NCBI GenBank assembly: GCA_023417885.1
Contig: JAEZED010000217.1
Location: 21,004-85,003, forward strand
Length of the DNA stretch: 64,000 bases
Reading direction: 5' to 3'
DNA from: Planctomycetota bacterium
GTDB lineage: Bacteria; Planctomycetota; Phycisphaerae; Tepidisphaerales; Tepidisphaeraceae
The notes under the pieces are model-generated. The model was given only the letters and a program-made list of their open reading frames with translations. It was not told the DNA's origin and made no database searches. Each line of letters starts with the position of its first letter. Position 1 is the first letter of the stretch. A program made the translations under genes and the position numbers. Shown in pieces: positions 25,925-34,704 of this stretch.

Positions 25925-27358
25925 GTGATCGCCGTTCGTCACGCCATACCGTCGTGCGCCGCCCTTGCGGGCGTCCTGATCGCGACGCTTGCCGTCGGCT
26001 GCCGAACGGGGGGCGGCGACGCTCTGCCGGCTCCGCCCACGGCGTCGCTACGCTCGGAAATCTTCCTCGGCACCGCACTCTCCGGCCCCATCGCCGGCCC
26101 TCAATTCGCGCCCGAAGGGGTAACCACCCGCCCCGCGACGGCGCCCGCTGCGCCGCTGGCAATCGACGTCAGCGGCTACGTGGCGAACGTGCGTTTCCAC
26201 GGCGCCACGCAGTCTCTCGGGAGCCGTGCCACGCTTGTCGTCTCCAGCGAGGAAGAGCGACCCTGGCAGGCCACACCGCGCCAGCTCGCCGACGTGCGCA
26301 TCATCTCCGGCACCGGCGCCAGCAACCTCGCCGGGGCGCTCGCCGAAGCGCCAGCGGGCGTGGTCACGCCGCTCGGCAGGATTTCGAGCGTCGTGCAGCC
26401 CGGACTCACAGCCCTCGTCACACTTGATCGCGGCGCCGAACTCGGCCCGGTGCTCGTTCACGTCACGCCGCGCGCCGGCGAGAGCGGGGAGCAGCTTCTC
26501 GAAATCGCCGTCGCCTCCGAAGCACCCGGCCGTGGACGCGAGATCGTCCTCACGGAGTGGCCGGCCGACCTCGACGGCGATGGCACGATCGTTCTTCGGA
26601 TCCCACCAGCCGCCGGGCGGACATCCCGGCGCGACACGTTCTTGGTGCTCACGACCCGGCGCGCGGATCCCGATGGCGGCGACGCCGAGGGGATGCGCGC
26701 TGCGCAGGCGGTACTGTCAGGGGAGGCGGGGCCGGCGACGCGGCCGGTCGGCATGGCGTTGCCCGGCTCCTCCGACGTTGCCTTCTCCGGCGCCATCGCT
26801 GCCCTACAGACTCCCGGCACACGCCGCGCCGCGCTGGCGTTCATCGCACGGGAGACGCAGGCGTCGCTCACCGAGGAAGTCGCCCTCTCGGCGGACGATG
26901 AACTGCTGGAGACGCTTGCCGCGCGCCTGGCCGACCGCTGGTCGGCCGGCCACCCCACCCCGACTGCCCTCGCATTCGAACTGGAGCGCGAGACCCTGAC
27001 CGCCCTTGCGGAGATGGAGGACGCCGGAACGCTTCCACCGGAGATGCGCACGCTGCTGGTGCTGCACGCCGGGGAGGCGGGCCGCCGCGCCGCTTCGCTC
27101 GAAGAGGCGCTCGGATCGGCCCGTAGCCTCGAAGATCTTCGGTCGCACCTCGCGGCCGAGAACGCGATCTACCTCGAGGACAACGATCCCGCGGCGCGCG
27201 TCCGGGCCTTCGAGTGGCTTGCCGCCCGTGGCATGGCGCCCCACGGCTATGACCCTCTCGCACCCGCCGAGTCGCGCAGAGCGGCGCTGGAGGCGGCGCT
27301 CTCCGAAGACGCCACTTCAGCGCAGACGCAGCCCGCAGGTGCCGCGGAGAAGGATTGA
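25925..27358 (+). CDS. Hypothetical lipoprotein with TRPATAP-type linkers
   Basis: A 477-residue exported protein of unknown function. The N-terminal lipoprotein signal ends LATLAVGC. Residues ~30-80 are proline/alanine/threonine-rich with the TRPATAPAAP pattern common in Phycisphaerae secreted proteins. The remainder is Ala/Leu/Glu-rich, with a beta-rich stretch around 80-230 and an alpha-helical C-terminal half (ALEEALGSARSLEDLRSHL). The gene ends 3 bases before the start of the AsmA-like gene and is probably co-transcribed with it, so a role in the cell envelope is likely. Confidence 0.7.
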   Translation: MIAVRHAIPSCAALAGVLIATLAVGCRTGGGDALPAPPTASLRSEIFLGTALSGPIAGPQFAPEGVTTRPATAPAAPLAIDVSGYVANVRFHGATQSLGSRATLVVSSEEERPWQATPRQLADVRIISGTGASNLAGALAEAPAGVVTPLGRISSVVQPGLTALVTLDRGAELGPVLVHVTPRAGESGEQLLEIAVASEAPGRGREIVLTEWPADLDGDGTIVLRIPPAAGRTSRRDTFLVLTTRRADPDGGDAEGMRAAQAVLSGEAGPATRPVGMALPGSSDVAFSGAIAALQTPGTRRAALAFIARETQASLTEEVALSADDELLETLAARLADRWSAGHPTPTALAFELERETLTALAEMEDAGTLPPEMRTLLVLHAGEAGRRAASLEEALGSARSLEDLRSHLAAENAIYLEDNDPAARVRAFEWLAARGMAPHGYDPLAPAESRRAALEAALSEDATSAQTQPAGAAEKD

Positions 27359-27361
27359 CCC

Positions 27362-30300
27362 ATGAGTGCCGACGAGACCGCGCCTTCTCCTCCTCCGGCC
27401 GACGCCTCGGCGAACGCCTCCAGCGAACCTCCGGAGCCGGAGGCCAAGCCCACGAAGCGTCGCCGCTGGTGGCGGCGCCTCAAGTGGACCGTCATCGTCC
27501 TGGCCGTGCTGGTCGTTCTCCTGCGCATCGCGCTGGGGTTCGCCCTGCCGTACGTCGTAAACGCCGCCGCCAGCAGCGTGGGGATGACGGCGCAGTACGA
27601 CGACCTGAGCCTGAGCCTCACGGGCGGCGAGGCGACTGTCTGGAACCTGCGCGTCGTTCCGAAGGATCCCGAGGTCTCACAAGGCGAGCCGATCTTCGCC
27701 GCCAACTACCTGCGGGGGGACATCTCGCCGCTGGCCTTGCTGCGCGGCCGACTCGTCGTCTGGCGCGCCGAGGCCGACACGGTGGACATCCTCGTGCAAC
27801 GCCGGGCGGACGGCACGCTGCCGGTGCTGGAGATGGTCGCGGCGCAGCGCAACGGGGAGAAGCTTGAGGAGACGCCGGACGCCGAGGAGCCCGCCGCTCT
27901 CAGCTTCACGCCGCCGCTTGCGCTGGATGCACTGCGCCTCAGCCGCGTGCGCGCGCGAATCGTGGACGTAGCGGTCGATCCGCCCGTTGACATGGTGGTC
28001 GACCTGAACGCGCGCATCTCGCAGGTCGGGCCAGACTCGCCGGAGTCGGAGATCGAGATCGACATCTTCGCCCCGCCGATGCTGGAGGTGCTGAAGATCC
28101 GCGCCCTGGCGACGGCGCACGAACGCGAGCTCGACAGCAGCCTTACCGTTGACCTCTTCGGCCTCCGCCCCGGCGCGCTTGCCGGCTACCTGGCGCAGCT
28201 CGGCCTCCAGCCCGCCGCCGACCGCATGGATGCCCGAATGCGCGGCACCCTCACGACGACCGCCGTCGCGGACGACGACCGCGCGATCAGCGCCGTACTG
28301 ACGCTGTCGGACATCGTCGGGACGGTGGACGGCCGGCCGGAGATGCGCGTGGGGCAGGTGCGCTTCGAGGCGCCCTACATCGGCCCCGAAGGAGTGACGG
28401 CGGAGGAGTTGCTGATCGAAGGAAGCCGTCTTTCCGCCCTCCGCACCGCTGACGGAGGAGTTCGCGCGCTGGGCATCGAGTTGCCCGTGAGCGGCTCGGA
28501 ATCGCCGCAGCCGGCGGCCGAGACGCATGCAGCGGCTGACGATCCGGTTCAGGAGACGACGCGACCGGCAGAGGATGCGATGTCGTTCAGCCTCGCGCGA
28601 TTCGTGGTGCGCGACGCCGAGGCGCGCTTCCGGGACGAGGCGGTCTCCCCGGCGGTCGAGCTCGCGGGGCAGGTCTCTGAGGTCTCGGTACGCGACCTCG
28701 CCTGGCCTCCCTCCAGCGACGATGCCACGATCACTTTCGACGCGAACCTCGCCCTGCCGGGCGTGCTCGAGCGTCTGGGCGCCGCGGGACACGTGCTGGC
28801 GTACGCAGACACGCCACGTCTCGCAATCGACGTGAGTGCCCAGGGCATCGCCCCCGTCGGAGCGGAGCCATACCTCCGCCTTGTGGGGGTCGAGTCGCTC
28901 CTGGAAGACGGCGCGTTCAACGCGCGCATCGAAGCATCGATGTCACCTGGCGCGGACGGTTCGTCAGCCATCTCCGCCTCTGCGCGTGACATCCGCTTCG
29001 CTGACGGGGAGTCGCCGCTGGTGACGATGCCGGAGGCGACGCTGGACGGTTTGGCGATGCGGGCGGACGGGACGCTGCGCGTGGACCGGATTGTGCTCCG
29101 CGGGCCCGCCCTCGATGTGGAACTCACGTCCGAAGGCGCCGTGCGCACCGCGGGATTCCGCAGCCTCGCCACTTCCCCGGTGCCCGCCGAGGGGCGCGCC
29201 GAGCCTGGTGCGGGAGAGGGCACGCCCGCGCCTGAAGGAGGCTCGGAGCCAGCGCTCAGGGCGATCGACCTCGGCCACCTGTCGTGGGAGGGGCTCGCGC
29301 TGTCACTCACCGACAACTCGACCGAAGAGGGCATGGTCACGCGGCTGAACGACGTGGCCGTCGATGTGCGCGACCTTCGGATCGATCTCGTTGCCCCCGC
29401 GGAGTCCGGGGAGTCGCGCGCCGGCACGGTTTCCGTACGCCTGAGCGCTCCGGACCTCGTCGAGCGTTTTGAGGCGGCCGGCACGTTGGCGGCCTCGGCC
29501 GGAACGCTCGAGATGCAACTCGACCTTGCCGGCAACGGGATGTCGCTGGCGTCACTTCGGCCGATGCTCGCCCGCAGCGGGATCGAGCCGGAGTGGGAGC
29601 GGCTCGACCTCACCGGGACGCTCCTTGCGAGGGCCGTTCCGCAGCAGGGCGCCGCGCTGCCGCTAGTCGACGTGGATCTCCAGGACGTCTCCCTCACCGA
29701 CGGCGATGCCGAGCTTGCAGGACTCGATCGCCTGCGCATCGACCAGTTCACGTTCGACACCGGCGACCTGCGCGTGGACGCCGTCGAGATCAATCGCCCG
29801 CGCCTCGTCGCGCGGCGCACCGCCGAGGGGGACATTGCGATCGCCGGCGTGCGACTCACGACGCCGCCGCAGGCGCCGGCCGCGGAGCCGGGCGAGGCGG
29901 TTCGGGAGCCCCCGACGACTGCCCCGACCGTCGTGACGACCTTCCCATTCGGAGAGCTGGTGCTTCCGCGCCTGGTCATGGGCGGTGTCCGGATCAGCGG
30001 CGCCGAAATGGGCTGGCTCGACGAGACCCGCTCCGCCGCGGAGTCGATCCGGCTCGTCGCCGACGTGACCCTCGGTACGCTGGATACGACTGCGCCCGAC
30101 GGCGCGGAGATGCCCTTCAACATTGACGTCGGGGCGCCCGGCCTCGACCGCCTCTCTCTCGCGGGCACCGTGCAGCTTCGGCCCGACGCGCAGCACGTCG
30201 TCGCGGACATCGCGGCGGAGGGCGTGGACGGCGCGGCGCTGGCGGCGCTGCTGCCGCCCGGCATGACGCTGGAGACGCGCAGCGGCGTTTTCCGGTTGTA

Positions 30301-32866
30301 CGCCGAGGCGGGCCTTTCACCCGGCATTGAGGCCGGCGGACTCGGCGCCCGGCTCCTGCTTCAGGACCTCGACTGGCGCGACGCCGCGGGCGACGCGTCC
30401 GCGCTGGCGGCGATGGAGTTGCTGGAGGTGGAAATCGACCGGTTCGATCCGGCCGGCGGGGAGATTGCAGCGCGTCAGGTGCGCGTCGCGGGCCTGCAGG
30501 GCACCGCCCGTCGCGGCGCGGACGGTTCGATGACCCTCGCGGGCATCCGCATGGTCGCCGCGGCGCCCGCGGCTGCCGAAGCGCCCGCTCCGGCGGAGCC
30601 GGCGGAGCCGCCCCCGGATGTCGCCGAAGTGCGGGACGATGCCGTGAGCGTGCGGGCGGGCCTGGGCCGAAGCCGAAGCAACGCACTGCCGCGCGTGTCT
30701 CTCGAAACGCTCGACCTGCACCTGGCGCGGTTCACGATCGTCGATGAGTCGCGACCGGAGGCGGCGCCGCTCGTGCTGCAGGACGTGCGGCTGGCAAGCG
30801 TGGAGCCGATCACGCTCGACCCGGCGCAGGATGAAGCGGGCACGCCCATGCGCCTGGCGCTTTCGGGCGCCGCCCAGCCGGCGATTGGCTCGTTCCACGT
30901 CGACCTCTCCACCCAGCCGCTTGCGCGCTCCCCCACCGCGACCGTAGCTGTGCGGATTGAGGGGATCGACGGCGAGGGAGTCATTGCGCTCGCGCCGGAG
31001 CTGGCGGACATCGTGGATGCCTCGCAACTGACCGACGGCCGATTCTCGCTCGACCTGGAGAGCCGAGCCGAGCTTCAATGGCGCGAGGGCGTACCCGACC
31101 TTGCGAGCGGCATCGGCGGCGAGTTGCTGGTGCGCGACATTGCATTCCGAAACGGCGAGGATGGCCCGGTGCTCCTGGGGCTGGATGAGCTGGAGGCGGA
31201 CCGAGTCCGCTTTGAGCCCTCCAGCGGCGGGCTGGTGATCGGCAGCCTTGAGCTGCGCACGCCGCGCGGGGCGTTCGCGCTGGACGACCGTGGCTTCCAT
31301 GCCGCGGGCCTCGTCTATCTCCTGGAGAGCGGGGCGGAGCCGGCGACCGCCCCCGCACAGGAACCGGGCGCCGGCGAGCTCGCACAGGCGACGACGGAGC
31401 AGACCGCCCCGGTGACCTCGACCGATCCGGCCGCCCTTCCGCCGGAGTTCCGCATCGACTCGCTGCGCATCAGCGGGGCGGAGATCACCTTCGAGGACCG
31501 CACCGCCGATCCGCCGCTGGTCGCCCCGATCACGAACCTCGATGTGGACGTACGCGGGTTCTCGAATCGCCTCGCGGTGCAGCCCGGCACCTTGCGCTTC
31601 AGCATCATGGCCAGCGCCGGCCAGGTGGAACTCCCCAAGCCGCCCGAGAGCTCCGGCATCGCCGGCGCGATTGGCGACGTCGGACGCCTCCTCCGGCAGC
31701 GCGATAGCGAGGCACAAGACACTGCGACGCTGGAGATGGAGCGGCGTGACCTCTTTGCACAGTTCACGTCAACGGGGCGCGTTCAACTTTATCCCGCGCC
31801 GGACGGCCGCGTGAACGTCTCGCTCTCCGGCCTGGAGATGCTCTCCCTGCGCGGGGTGGCACAGACTCAGGGCATCGAGATCGGCAACGGCCTCTTCGAC
31901 GCCGAGGCGGACATCCGCCTGAACCCGGACAACACGATCGACGCGCGCATGACGCCCGCCTTCACGAGCCTGCGCATCAGCGAGCCGGCGAACGGGCCGA
32001 TCGCGCAATACCTCCGACTTCCCGCGCCCCTGGACACCGTCATCGTCACGCTCCAGGACGCCGGCGGAACGATCTCGCTTCCCGTCTCAGTCACGCTTCG
32101 CGAGGGGCAACTGGGAACGGGTGAAGCGATCGGCGCGATCGCGTCGGCCGTGTCGCAGGTGATCGCGACGGCGATCGTCCAGTCGCCGATGAAGGTCGCC
32201 GGCGGCGGGCTGAGCATGCTGGGGATCCGCGGCGAGCGCGGCTTCGCGAAGCAGACGGTCGAACTTGCCTTTGAGCCTGGCTCCACGCAACTCGATGCCC
32301 CCTCCCGGCGCCGGTTGGCGGCGCTGCGCGACCTGGTGCGCGGCAACGGCGAGGCGAAGGCGGCCCTGCGCCATCGACTCGGCGCCGGCGACCTTCCGCT
32401 GGTCTCGGCGCGTGCCAACCCCACACAGGACGAGGCTCGCGCGGTCGCCTCGCGCCTGCGCGAGCGCCGCAACGAGTTGCTCGAGCGGCGCCCGCAGCTC
32501 ATCGGGTCGGCCCGTTCGGCAGTGGCCTTCGGAACGCCGAAGGAGGCCGAGTCGGCCGCCGCCGAGCTGCGCGCGCTCGACGTGCGCGTCGCGGAACTGG
32601 ACGAGTCGATCGACGCTGCGCTGGAGCTTCTCAGCCCCGGCGCCGACAGGCGCGCCGACCGGCGCGTGCGAACGACGGCCGTCAGCCTCGGCGAGCAGCG
32701 CCTGGCGGCGATAAGGTCGATCCTGGCCGGCGACGATCGCGAGGTGCAGGCGCGCGTGCAGGCGGGGAACGCGCAGTTCGATCCACCCTCGCCCGAGGAA
32801 GCGGCGAGCCGTCCCTCGCGCACAGCGGGCGGGATCATCGAGGTTGAAGTGGTCTATCCGGGCTGA
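27362..32866 (+). CDS. Giant AsmA-like / DUF748 envelope protein
   Basis: A 1834-residue protein. A basic cytoplasmic N-terminus (KPTKRRRWWRRLK) and one TM (residues ~41-64) are followed by VNAAASSVGMTAQYDDLSLSLTGGEATVWNL, matching in pattern the start of AsmA/DUF748 proteins. These form long beta-groove proteins that bridge the periplasm and are thought to move lipids to the outer membrane. Many repeated beta-rich modules separated by Pro/Ala/Glu linkers follow. The end has AFEPGSTQLDAPSRRRLAAL, reminiscent of an OmpA-like motif as in DUF748 family members, then a coiled-coil-like helical region. Follows the lipoprotein gene by 3 bases; convergent with dinB. Confidence 0.8.
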   Translation: MSADETAPSPPPADASANASSEPPEPEAKPTKRRRWWRRLKWTVIVLAVLVVLLRIALGFALPYVVNAAASSVGMTAQYDDLSLSLTGGEATVWNLRVVPKDPEVSQGEPIFAANYLRGDISPLALLRGRLVVWRAEADTVDILVQRRADGTLPVLEMVAAQRNGEKLEETPDAEEPAALSFTPPLALDALRLSRVRARIVDVAVDPPVDMVVDLNARISQVGPDSPESEIEIDIFAPPMLEVLKIRALATAHERELDSSLTVDLFGLRPGALAGYLAQLGLQPAADRMDARMRGTLTTTAVADDDRAISAVLTLSDIVGTVDGRPEMRVGQVRFEAPYIGPEGVTAEELLIEGSRLSALRTADGGVRALGIELPVSGSESPQPAAETHAAADDPVQETTRPAEDAMSFSLARFVVRDAEARFRDEAVSPAVELAGQVSEVSVRDLAWPPSSDDATITFDANLALPGVLERLGAAGHVLAYADTPRLAIDVSAQGIAPVGAEPYLRLVGVESLLEDGAFNARIEASMSPGADGSSAISASARDIRFADGESPLVTMPEATLDGLAMRADGTLRVDRIVLRGPALDVELTSEGAVRTAGFRSLATSPVPAEGRAEPGAGEGTPAPEGGSEPALRAIDLGHLSWEGLALSLTDNSTEEGMVTRLNDVAVDVRDLRIDLVAPAESGESRAGTVSVRLSAPDLVERFEAAGTLAASAGTLEMQLDLAGNGMSLASLRPMLARSGIEPEWERLDLTGTLLARAVPQQGAALPLVDVDLQDVSLTDGDAELAGLDRLRIDQFTFDTGDLRVDAVEINRPRLVARRTAEGDIAIAGVRLTTPPQAPAAEPGEAVREPPTTAPTVVTTFPFGELVLPRLVMGGVRISGAEMGWLDETRSAAESIRLVADVTLGTLDTTAPDGAEMPFNIDVGAPGLDRLSLAGTVQLRPDAQHVVADIAAEGVDGAALAALLPPGMTLETRSGVFRLYAEAGLSPGIEAGGLGARLLLQDLDWRDAAGDASALAAMELLEVEIDRFDPAGGEIAARQVRVAGLQGTARRGADGSMTLAGIRMVAAAPAAAEAPAPAEPAEPPPDVAEVRDDAVSVRAGLGRSRSNALPRVSLETLDLHLARFTIVDESRPEAAPLVLQDVRLASVEPITLDPAQDEAGTPMRLALSGAAQPAIGSFHVDLSTQPLARSPTATVAVRIEGIDGEGVIALAPELADIVDASQLTDGRFSLDLESRAELQWREGVPDLASGIGGELLVRDIAFRNGEDGPVLLGLDELEADRVRFEPSSGGLVIGSLELRTPRGAFALDDRGFHAAGLVYLLESGAEPATAPAQEPGAGELAQATTEQTAPVTSTDPAALPPEFRIDSLRISGAEITFEDRTADPPLVAPITNLDVDVRGFSNRLAVQPGTLRFSIMASAGQVELPKPPESSGIAGAIGDVGRLLRQRDSEAQDTATLEMERRDLFAQFTSTGRVQLYPAPDGRVNVSLSGLEMLSLRGVAQTQGIEIGNGLFDAEADIRLNPDNTIDARMTPAFTSLRISEPANGPIAQYLRLPAPLDTVIVTLQDAGGTISLPVSVTLREGQLGTGEAIGAIASAVSQVIATAIVQSPMKVAGGGLSMLGIRGERGFAKQTVELAFEPGSTQLDAPSRRRLAALRDLVRGNGEAKAALRHRLGAGDLPLVSARANPTQDEARAVASRLRERRNELLERRPQLIGSARSAVAFGTPKEAESAAAELRALDVRVAELDESIDAALELLSPGADRRADRRVRTTAVSLGEQRLAAIRSILAGDDREVQARVQAGNAQFDPPSPEEAASRPSRTAGGIIEVEVVYPG

Positions 32867-32873
32867 GACCGCG

Positions 32874-34088
32874 TCACTGAGCCTCGTGGCTCCGCCGGCG
32901 CGCCGCGGCCCGGGTGAGGGCGGTGCGTCCGAGTCGGCGTACGATATCGTCCAGCGCTGCGTCGAGGCGGCGCCGCTTTTCGGAGGAGGCGTCGGGAAAC
33001 AGCCCCGGCGCCACCGACGACGCATCCACGAGGTCGGTGAGCGAAACCCCCAGCAGGCGCAGGGGACGAACATCCTCCGCCGTCCACCACGCCTCCAGAA
33101 GGTCGCGCGCTGCGTGCCAGAGCACGAGCGTCTCGTCGCTCGGTGCCGCGAGGGTCGTGCGGCGCGTGAGAGTGACGAACTCGCTGTAGCGCCCGCCGTG
33201 GCGCAGCTTGATGCCGATGCCCCGAGCCAGCCGGCCCGCGGAGCGTAACCGCATGGCCACCTGCTCCACTTCCCCGAGGAGGATCGAGCGCAGCTCGTCG
33301 AGTTGCGCGATGTCCTCCGCGAAGGTGCGCTCCTGGCCGATGCTCTTGGCCTGCCGGTCCGGCGTCACCGGCCGGTCGTCGATGCCGTGGAGCAGGTTGC
33401 GCATCCCCGCCCCGCCGAGGTAGCGCCCGAGGAACTCGTCGGGCATCGCCCGGAGCTGTGCGACGGTGCGTACGCCGAACCCCTCGAGTCGCTGCGCGGT
33501 CTTCGGGCCGATGCCCCAAATGCTCGAGATCGGGAGCGGGGCCAGGACGCGCTCGACTTCGTCCGGCTCGATCACCGTCAAGCCATCCGGCTTGTTCATG
33601 TCGCTGGCGAGCTTGGCCACGAGCTTGTTGGGTGCGACGCCCACGCTGCACGTCAGACCGGTCGTCTCCATGACCCGCGCCCGGATCTGGCGCGCGATGG
33701 CCGGGCCGTCGCCGAACATGCGGCGGCTGCCCGTCACGTCGAGAAAGGCCTCGTCGATCGAAAGGGGCTGCACGAGCGGCGTGTAATCGGACAGGATCGC
33801 GAAGACCTGCCGGCTCGCAGTGCGGTAGGCGTCGAAACGGCCGCGCACCACGATCGCGTGCGGGCAGAGGCGCAGGGCCAGGGCCGTCGGCATGGCGCTG
33901 CGGCAGCCGAAAACACGCGCCTCATAGCTGGCCGCCGTCACCACGCCGCGCGCGCTGCTTCCGCCGACGAGGACGGGCCTGCCGCGCAGCTCCGGGTTGT
34001 CCCGCTGCTCGACGGCGGCGAAGAAGGCGTCCATGTCCACGTGGAGGACGGTCCGCGCCGTGCCGGGTTTGGAAGCATCCTCCTGCAC
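32874..34088 (-). CDS. dinB: DNA polymerase IV (Y-family translesion polymerase)
   Basis: A 404-residue Y-family polymerase. Metal-binding motifs are VLHVDMDAFFAAVEQRDNP near residue 15-35 and LSIDEAFLDVTGS near 105-118. HhH region: NKLVAKLASDMNKPDGLTVI and ISSIWGIGPKTAQRL. The little-finger domain is complete. It allows error-prone bypass of lesions. No convincing LexA box was seen in the 100 bases upstream. It is the last clearly chromosomal gene before the island boundary. Confidence 0.95.
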   Translation of the reverse strand: MQEDASKPGTARTVLHVDMDAFFAAVEQRDNPELRGRPVLVGGSSARGVVTAASYEARVFGCRSAMPTALALRLCPHAIVVRGRFDAYRTASRQVFAILSDYTPLVQPLSIDEAFLDVTGSRRMFGDGPAIARQIRARVMETTGLTCSVGVAPNKLVAKLASDMNKPDGLTVIEPDEVERVLAPLPISSIWGIGPKTAQRLEGFGVRTVAQLRAMPDEFLGRYLGGAGMRNLLHGIDDRPVTPDRQAKSIGQERTFAEDIAQLDELRSILLGEVEQVAMRLRSAGRLARGIGIKLRHGGRYSEFVTLTRRTTLAAPSDETLVLWHAARDLLEAWWTAEDVRPLRLLGVSLTDLVDASSVAPGLFPDASSEKRRRLDAALDDIVRRLGRTALTRAAARRRSHEAQ

Positions 34089-34228
34089 ACCGCAAGTGTA
34101 CCGCCGGGCCAGGCAGCGCCAGCTTCGTCATGTCCAGAGCCCCACACAACCTGGTGACGGCTGCTTCACCAGCTCGTCTAGATCGAATGCACTCGACCGG
34201 AGCGGGGGTTGTTCAGCGGTGACAACAG

Positions 34229-34273
34229 CGAGGCCGACGGGGCTCGAGCCCGCAACCTTCGGATCGACAGTCC
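34229..34273 (-). other. tRNA 3'-half remnant, probable attachment site
   Basis: Read on the minus strand this holds the end of an anticodon arm with loop CTGTCGA, a variable loop AGGTT, a T-arm GCGGG-CTCGAGC-CCCGT and an acceptor-like tail GGCCTCG. The 5' half (D-arm and 5' acceptor strand) is missing from the adjoining sequence. Translating the other strand gives the well-known spurious TGLEPATFGSTV peptide that arises from tRNA antisense reading. If the loop is read normally the anticodon would be GTC (Asp), but the arm is incomplete. Such tRNA fragments typically mark the far end of an integrated element. Confidence 0.5.
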
Positions 34274-34297
34274 TTTCCCCGGCCAGCCCAAGCCGAG

Positions 34298-34513
34298 ATG
34301 GCGGCGGCGTTTAGGAAAAGCGTGCCTCCGCACCTGACCATGAACCCGACCACGCGGTCCGCAGCAGCCTCGGATAGGGATCACGACTGCTCATGCGCCT
34401 CCTCGGCATCCCACGCCGACGCCTTCGCAGACCTTGCGGAACTGGTAAGACTCTGGCCGGGGCTTCAGGCAGAGGCTAGAGCCGCGGTGCTGGTGATGGT
34501 GCGGCGGCTGTAA
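34298..34513 (+). pseudogene. Short ORF, possible remnant of an element-borne gene
   Basis: Up to 71 codons (start uncertain; 34337 is an alternative). Only the last ~33 residues look protein-like: FADLAELVRLWPGLQAEARAAVLVMVRRL, a Leu/Val-rich helical tail of a kind often seen in small ORFs near integrases. The N-terminal part is compositionally odd. No recognisable full-length family; may be a leftover of a lost integration gene next to the tRNA fragment. Confidence 0.25.
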
Positions 34514-34704
34514 TCGATCAATGCGCCGGCCTTCCTCGCGCCGCATCGGGATACGGCGTTGGCGAACTTGGCGAGGCAGAGGAAACTTCGCTCGGCTACT
34601 GCGTTACCTAGTGTCTGCTCGACCAGATGGATGCACCGGCAGTCGCGCGGGCTGTCAGTTCGGGATTAGTCGTAATTTGCCGTCGCTGGCAGTGAGGGCC
34701 ACGC

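Larger units (their letters stand above)
34089..34704. other. Intergenic boundary region between chromosome and island
   Basis: 616 bases with no convincing complete gene. It contains a tRNA 3'-half-like sequence (34229-34273, minus) and a short plus-strand frame ending at 34513 that looks like a gene remnant. The rest, including 34514-34704, shows nothing recognisable. Confidence 0.6.

Noticed and set aside
34229..34273. A complete tRNA gene
   Set aside because: No D-arm or 5' acceptor strand could be found in the adjoining sequence; only the 3' half is supported.
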